From: a virus | Reading direction: 5' to 3' (one strand) | Virus record (IMG/VR): IMGVR_UViG_3300030104_002956 | Span: 1-59,161 of that record | Length of the DNA: 59,161 nt | The notes under the pieces: generated by a model | Seen by the model: the letters and a program-made list of their open reading frames with translations, nothing else | What the model was told of the DNA's origin: nothing | Database searches by the model: none | Shown: positions 57,182 through 59,161 of the stretch, piece by piece | How positions within the stretch are numbered: the first letter of the stretch is position 1 | Layout: each line of letters starts with the position of its first letter | Made by a program: the position numbers and the translations under genes

Positions 57182-58591
57182 TTAATTTACAGGAAGACCA
57201 TTATTGTCTACTGCAGGTCTAAAACCCCCTGCAGATTTATTAAACTTTACTTCACCTTGGGGATTTGTAAAAAAGTCATAATTTTTTATATCAACCTTGT
57301 ATTGATCAATTCTTTCTGGCTTCAACCCTTCTAGCTCGTTCATAAAGTTAGCGATTTGAGACTCACTTTGAATTTTAATTCCTTCTAGTTTTCCATTTTT
57401 TAATAAAAAGAAATCAGCATTAGGGTAAGAAGCTTTAGCTGTTTCATCTATTACCTCATCAACTTTTAAAATTCTTTTGTCTGGATCATCCATTCCTTGA
57501 ACTCTATTTACAATAACATCCACAAAAGGTTTTCCCGCTTTGATATTTTCTGTCATTTGTTTAGCAGCTATTATATTAGGCAAGAAAGTAGACTTAAATC
57601 TAGCATCATACTCTTTTGACTCTTTAAATCTTTTTGAGTCTACAGATGTTTTATAAGTAGTATCTAAACTAGCTATTATATCTTTCTTTAAGCCATCTTG
57701 AGCTAGTTTCTTAACCGCAGCAACATCTGTTGCTATTGGTAAACCGCTGCTTTTATCAATTCTTACTTGTATTTGATTAGCGTTAGTAGGTGCTTCTAAA
57801 GTTAACTCATAATTTCTTGCTCCTAAATACTCTAATGCTTGTATTCCATTAGCATCACTAGTAAGTCCTGACACGTAATTTTGTAAAGCATCTTTAAATT
57901 TTGGACTATTATAATTAGCAGAGTAACTTACATTACCCTCTGAATCTACAGTTTCAAAAGTCTTTTTAGCAAAAGAGTTATCCGCATTAGTAATATTTTT
58001 CTGATCAAACTTTTTATTTTCATAACTCATCATTGCTAAGTCATTAGTTACTGGAGTAGTAATTGTTTGTCCATTTACCACATAAGTAGACTCAAGCATT
58101 TGAGTTTCAGCATTCCAGTTAACTGATTTATTCATACCAGCCATAGTATCTACAGTGGTGGCAAAAAGATTAGTGACTAATCCAGAATTTTCATCCAATA
58201 CTTTTTCTTTGTATTTAGTATAAGCATCTTGATAAGATACAGCGTTATTTTTAAATATTTGATACTGGGTGTTAAGGGAGTTAACAGCTATCTTATACTG
58301 AGTAGCACTAATGTCACCACTCTCATATTGCTCTTTAATAGTTTGATTGGCATCACCAATATTTTGAATAGCGGATGCATAGTATTTACTTTGATCTGGT
58401 GTTGCTCCTTTGGGCAGGTTTTGTATTTCACCAGCCATTTTTTGGTCTGTCAACTCAACCTCAGCTCTTTGTTTTTGAGCCTCTGTAAAAGCCTCACCTA
58501 AAGCACCTGTAATACTAGAGCTTACTGCGCTCCAATCTATAGTAGTTTTATCTACATCTCTTTTTACGTAACCTATTCCTGGTGCTGCCAT
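57182..58591 (-). CDS. Putative internal virion protein, 469 aa
   Basis: MAAPGIGYVKRDVDKTTIDW... is helical throughout its first half (Ala/Gln/Glu/Lys-rich), more mixed later. It lies between the 279-aa and 1821-aa genes with 3- and 6-nt spacers, so they form one operon, as do internal core proteins of T7-like phages. The role is inferred from context. Confidence 0.7.
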   Translation of the reverse strand: MAAPGIGYVKRDVDKTTIDWSAVSSSITGALGEAFTEAQKQRAEVELTDQKMAGEIQNLPKGATPDQSKYYASAIQNIGDANQTIKEQYESGDISATQYKIAVNSLNTQYQIFKNNAVSYQDAYTKYKEKVLDENSGLVTNLFATTVDTMAGMNKSVNWNAETQMLESTYVVNGQTITTPVTNDLAMMSYENKKFDQKNITNADNSFAKKTFETVDSEGNVSYSANYNSPKFKDALQNYVSGLTSDANGIQALEYLGARNYELTLEAPTNANQIQVRIDKSSGLPIATDVAAVKKLAQDGLKKDIIASLDTTYKTSVDSKRFKESKEYDARFKSTFLPNIIAAKQMTENIKAGKPFVDVIVNRVQGMDDPDKRILKVDEVIDETAKASYPNADFFLLKNGKLEGIKIQSESQIANFMNELEGLKPERIDQYKVDIKNYDFFTNPQGEVKFNKSAGGFRPAVDNNGLPVN

Positions 58592-58594
58592 AAT

Positions 58595-59161
58595 TTAGTA
58601 TTGTAGAAAGTAATCTAACTCTTGTTGTGGAATATAACCTGGACCTCCAATTAGAGCCCCCATACCAGAACCACCTGTAGTAGTTCTAACAGCTGGACCT
58701 GTTATGCCAGGTGTAACAACATTACTAACAGGAGTTTGTTGAGCTCCTCCACCAAAACTAGTTTGAAAACCTTTTTGAATTTGTTGTGGTGATACTCCTG
58801 CTGCTATTAATCCAGTATAATCATCTATAATAGACACAGCAGAACCTATAGCTTGTTGCTGGCCAGCCACTCTTCTTTCTTGAGCATCTGCTGCTTGCTG
58901 TTGAAATCCTCTAGCTTGTGCTAAATCTAAATTAGCTAATCTTTGCAGTCTATTTTCTTCACCCGTAGCTATATCCCCCTCTAATTTTTGTATATCTCTT
59001 CTTTTTTGTAACTCTAAATTTTGTCTTTGTCTTGCTGATTGTTGGGCTAATCTACTACCCATTGCTGCTTGTAACCTAGGGTCATCTCCAGCAGTAATCT
59101 CTAAAGCAGTAGATAAGTCTTGACTAATTCTTTCACCTGCTGTTTCATACAACATAGGATC
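58595..59161 (-). CDS. C-terminal part of the split 279-aa putative internal virion protein
   Basis: Continues the gene that starts at 374 on the closed genome; an internal Met at 59155 is not the start. The protein contains an Ala/Gln/Arg-rich helical middle (QARGFQQQAADAQERRVAGQ) and a Gly/Pro/Thr-rich C-terminus ending YIPQQELDYFLQY. The gene precedes the 469-aa gene by 3 nt. Helical, Gln/Ala/Arg composition suits an internal core or ejection protein. Confidence 0.78.
   Translation of the reverse strand, partial: DPMLYETAGERISQDLSTALEITAGDDPRLQAAMGSRLAQQSARQRQNLELQKRRDIQKLEGDIATGEENRLQRLANLDLAQARGFQQQAADAQERRVAGQQQAIGSAVSIIDDYTGLIAAGVSPQQIQKGFQTSFGGGAQQTPVSNVVTPGITGPAVRTTTGGSGMGALIGGPGYIPQQELDYFLQY
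59061..59161. repeat. Terminal overlap, right copy
   Basis: Second copy of bases 1-101 with one difference at 59159. See the left copy. Confidence 0.9.

Noticed and set aside
1-59161. CRISPR array
   Set aside because: I saw no regularly spaced repeats with unique spacers; the pentamer pairs are far too short.
1-59161. Integrase, excisionase or prophage repressor
   Set aside because: No tyrosine or serine recombinase motif and no CI-like gene; the phage looks lytic.
1-59161. Recoded stop codons
   Set aside because: Long genes end at ordinary TAA/TGA/TAG codons with coupled neighbours; no sign of the alternative codes known in some crAss-like phages.

Overview
The window is an essentially complete, circularly closing genome of a tailed dsDNA phage, about 59.06 kb and AT-rich. 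The last 101 bases (59061-59161) repeat bases 1-101 with one mismatch, and a gene cut by the window edge is restored when the ends are joined. The host is very probably a marine or aquatic member of the Bacteroidota (Flavobacteriia-like). The evidence is: promoters of the Bacteroidota type (TTTG, 19-21 nt, TAnnTTTG); A-rich start contexts without Shine-Dalgarno sequences; a primase with a BT4734/VirE-N-like N-terminus; and Ig-like domains of the kind found in secreted Bacteroidota proteins. Portal and terminase size and texture, two short connector-like proteins and a very large nozzle-like protein suggest a podovirus distantly like crAss-like and Cellulophaga podoviruses. I see no giant virion RNA polymerase and no DNA polymerase, and I do not assign a family. 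No integrase or lysogeny module is visible.

Layout. Almost everything left of about 35.6 kb is on the minus strand and continues across the closed ends to 51.26 kb. Read in the direction of transcription this block holds GroEL; two small membrane or coiled proteins; GroES; a run of tiny Lys/Arg-rich proteins; adhesion and appendage proteins with LamG and Ig-like domains; the lysis genes (M15 endolysin, holin-like proteins); a fibre with YadA-head-like repeats; terminase; portal; scaffold; major capsid protein; connectors; the 1681-aa nozzle-like protein; and then three proteins that look like internal or ejection proteins (279, 469 and 1821 aa) and an HNH nuclease. One plus-strand winged-helix-like gene (33016-33489) sits inside this block under its own promoter.

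From 36.6 to 51.27 kb all genes are on the plus strand. They are mostly small, tightly overlapping early genes, followed by a replication and recombination set: a DnaA-domain-IV-like protein, a DUF1071 (Sak3-like) annealase, a PD-(D/E)XK exonuclease, an SSB-like protein, a primase-helicase, an SF2 helicase, a DUF1599 protein, a possible PD-(D/E)XK protein, a VRR-NUC nuclease and HTH proteins. A cytosine-C5 methyltransferase lies upstream of them. The arms diverge at 35.6-36.6 kb and converge at 51.27 kb.

The most unusual content is non-coding. (i) Paired TGACG/CGTCA pentamers about one helical turn apart, with a companion TAAGTTAGA element, occur at two loci: the divergent intergenic region (35.7-35.95 kb) and immediately upstream of the primase-helicase (45.05-45.24 kb). 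(ii) There is a GT-rich, G-quadruplex-prone stretch in the divergent region. (iii) A 138-nt RNA folds like a class II tRNA with a D-loop of about 61 nt and no U33. (iv) A TAnnTTTG box recurs just upstream of minus-strand genes and looks like a late-promoter series, while TATATTAG boxes precede plus-strand genes.
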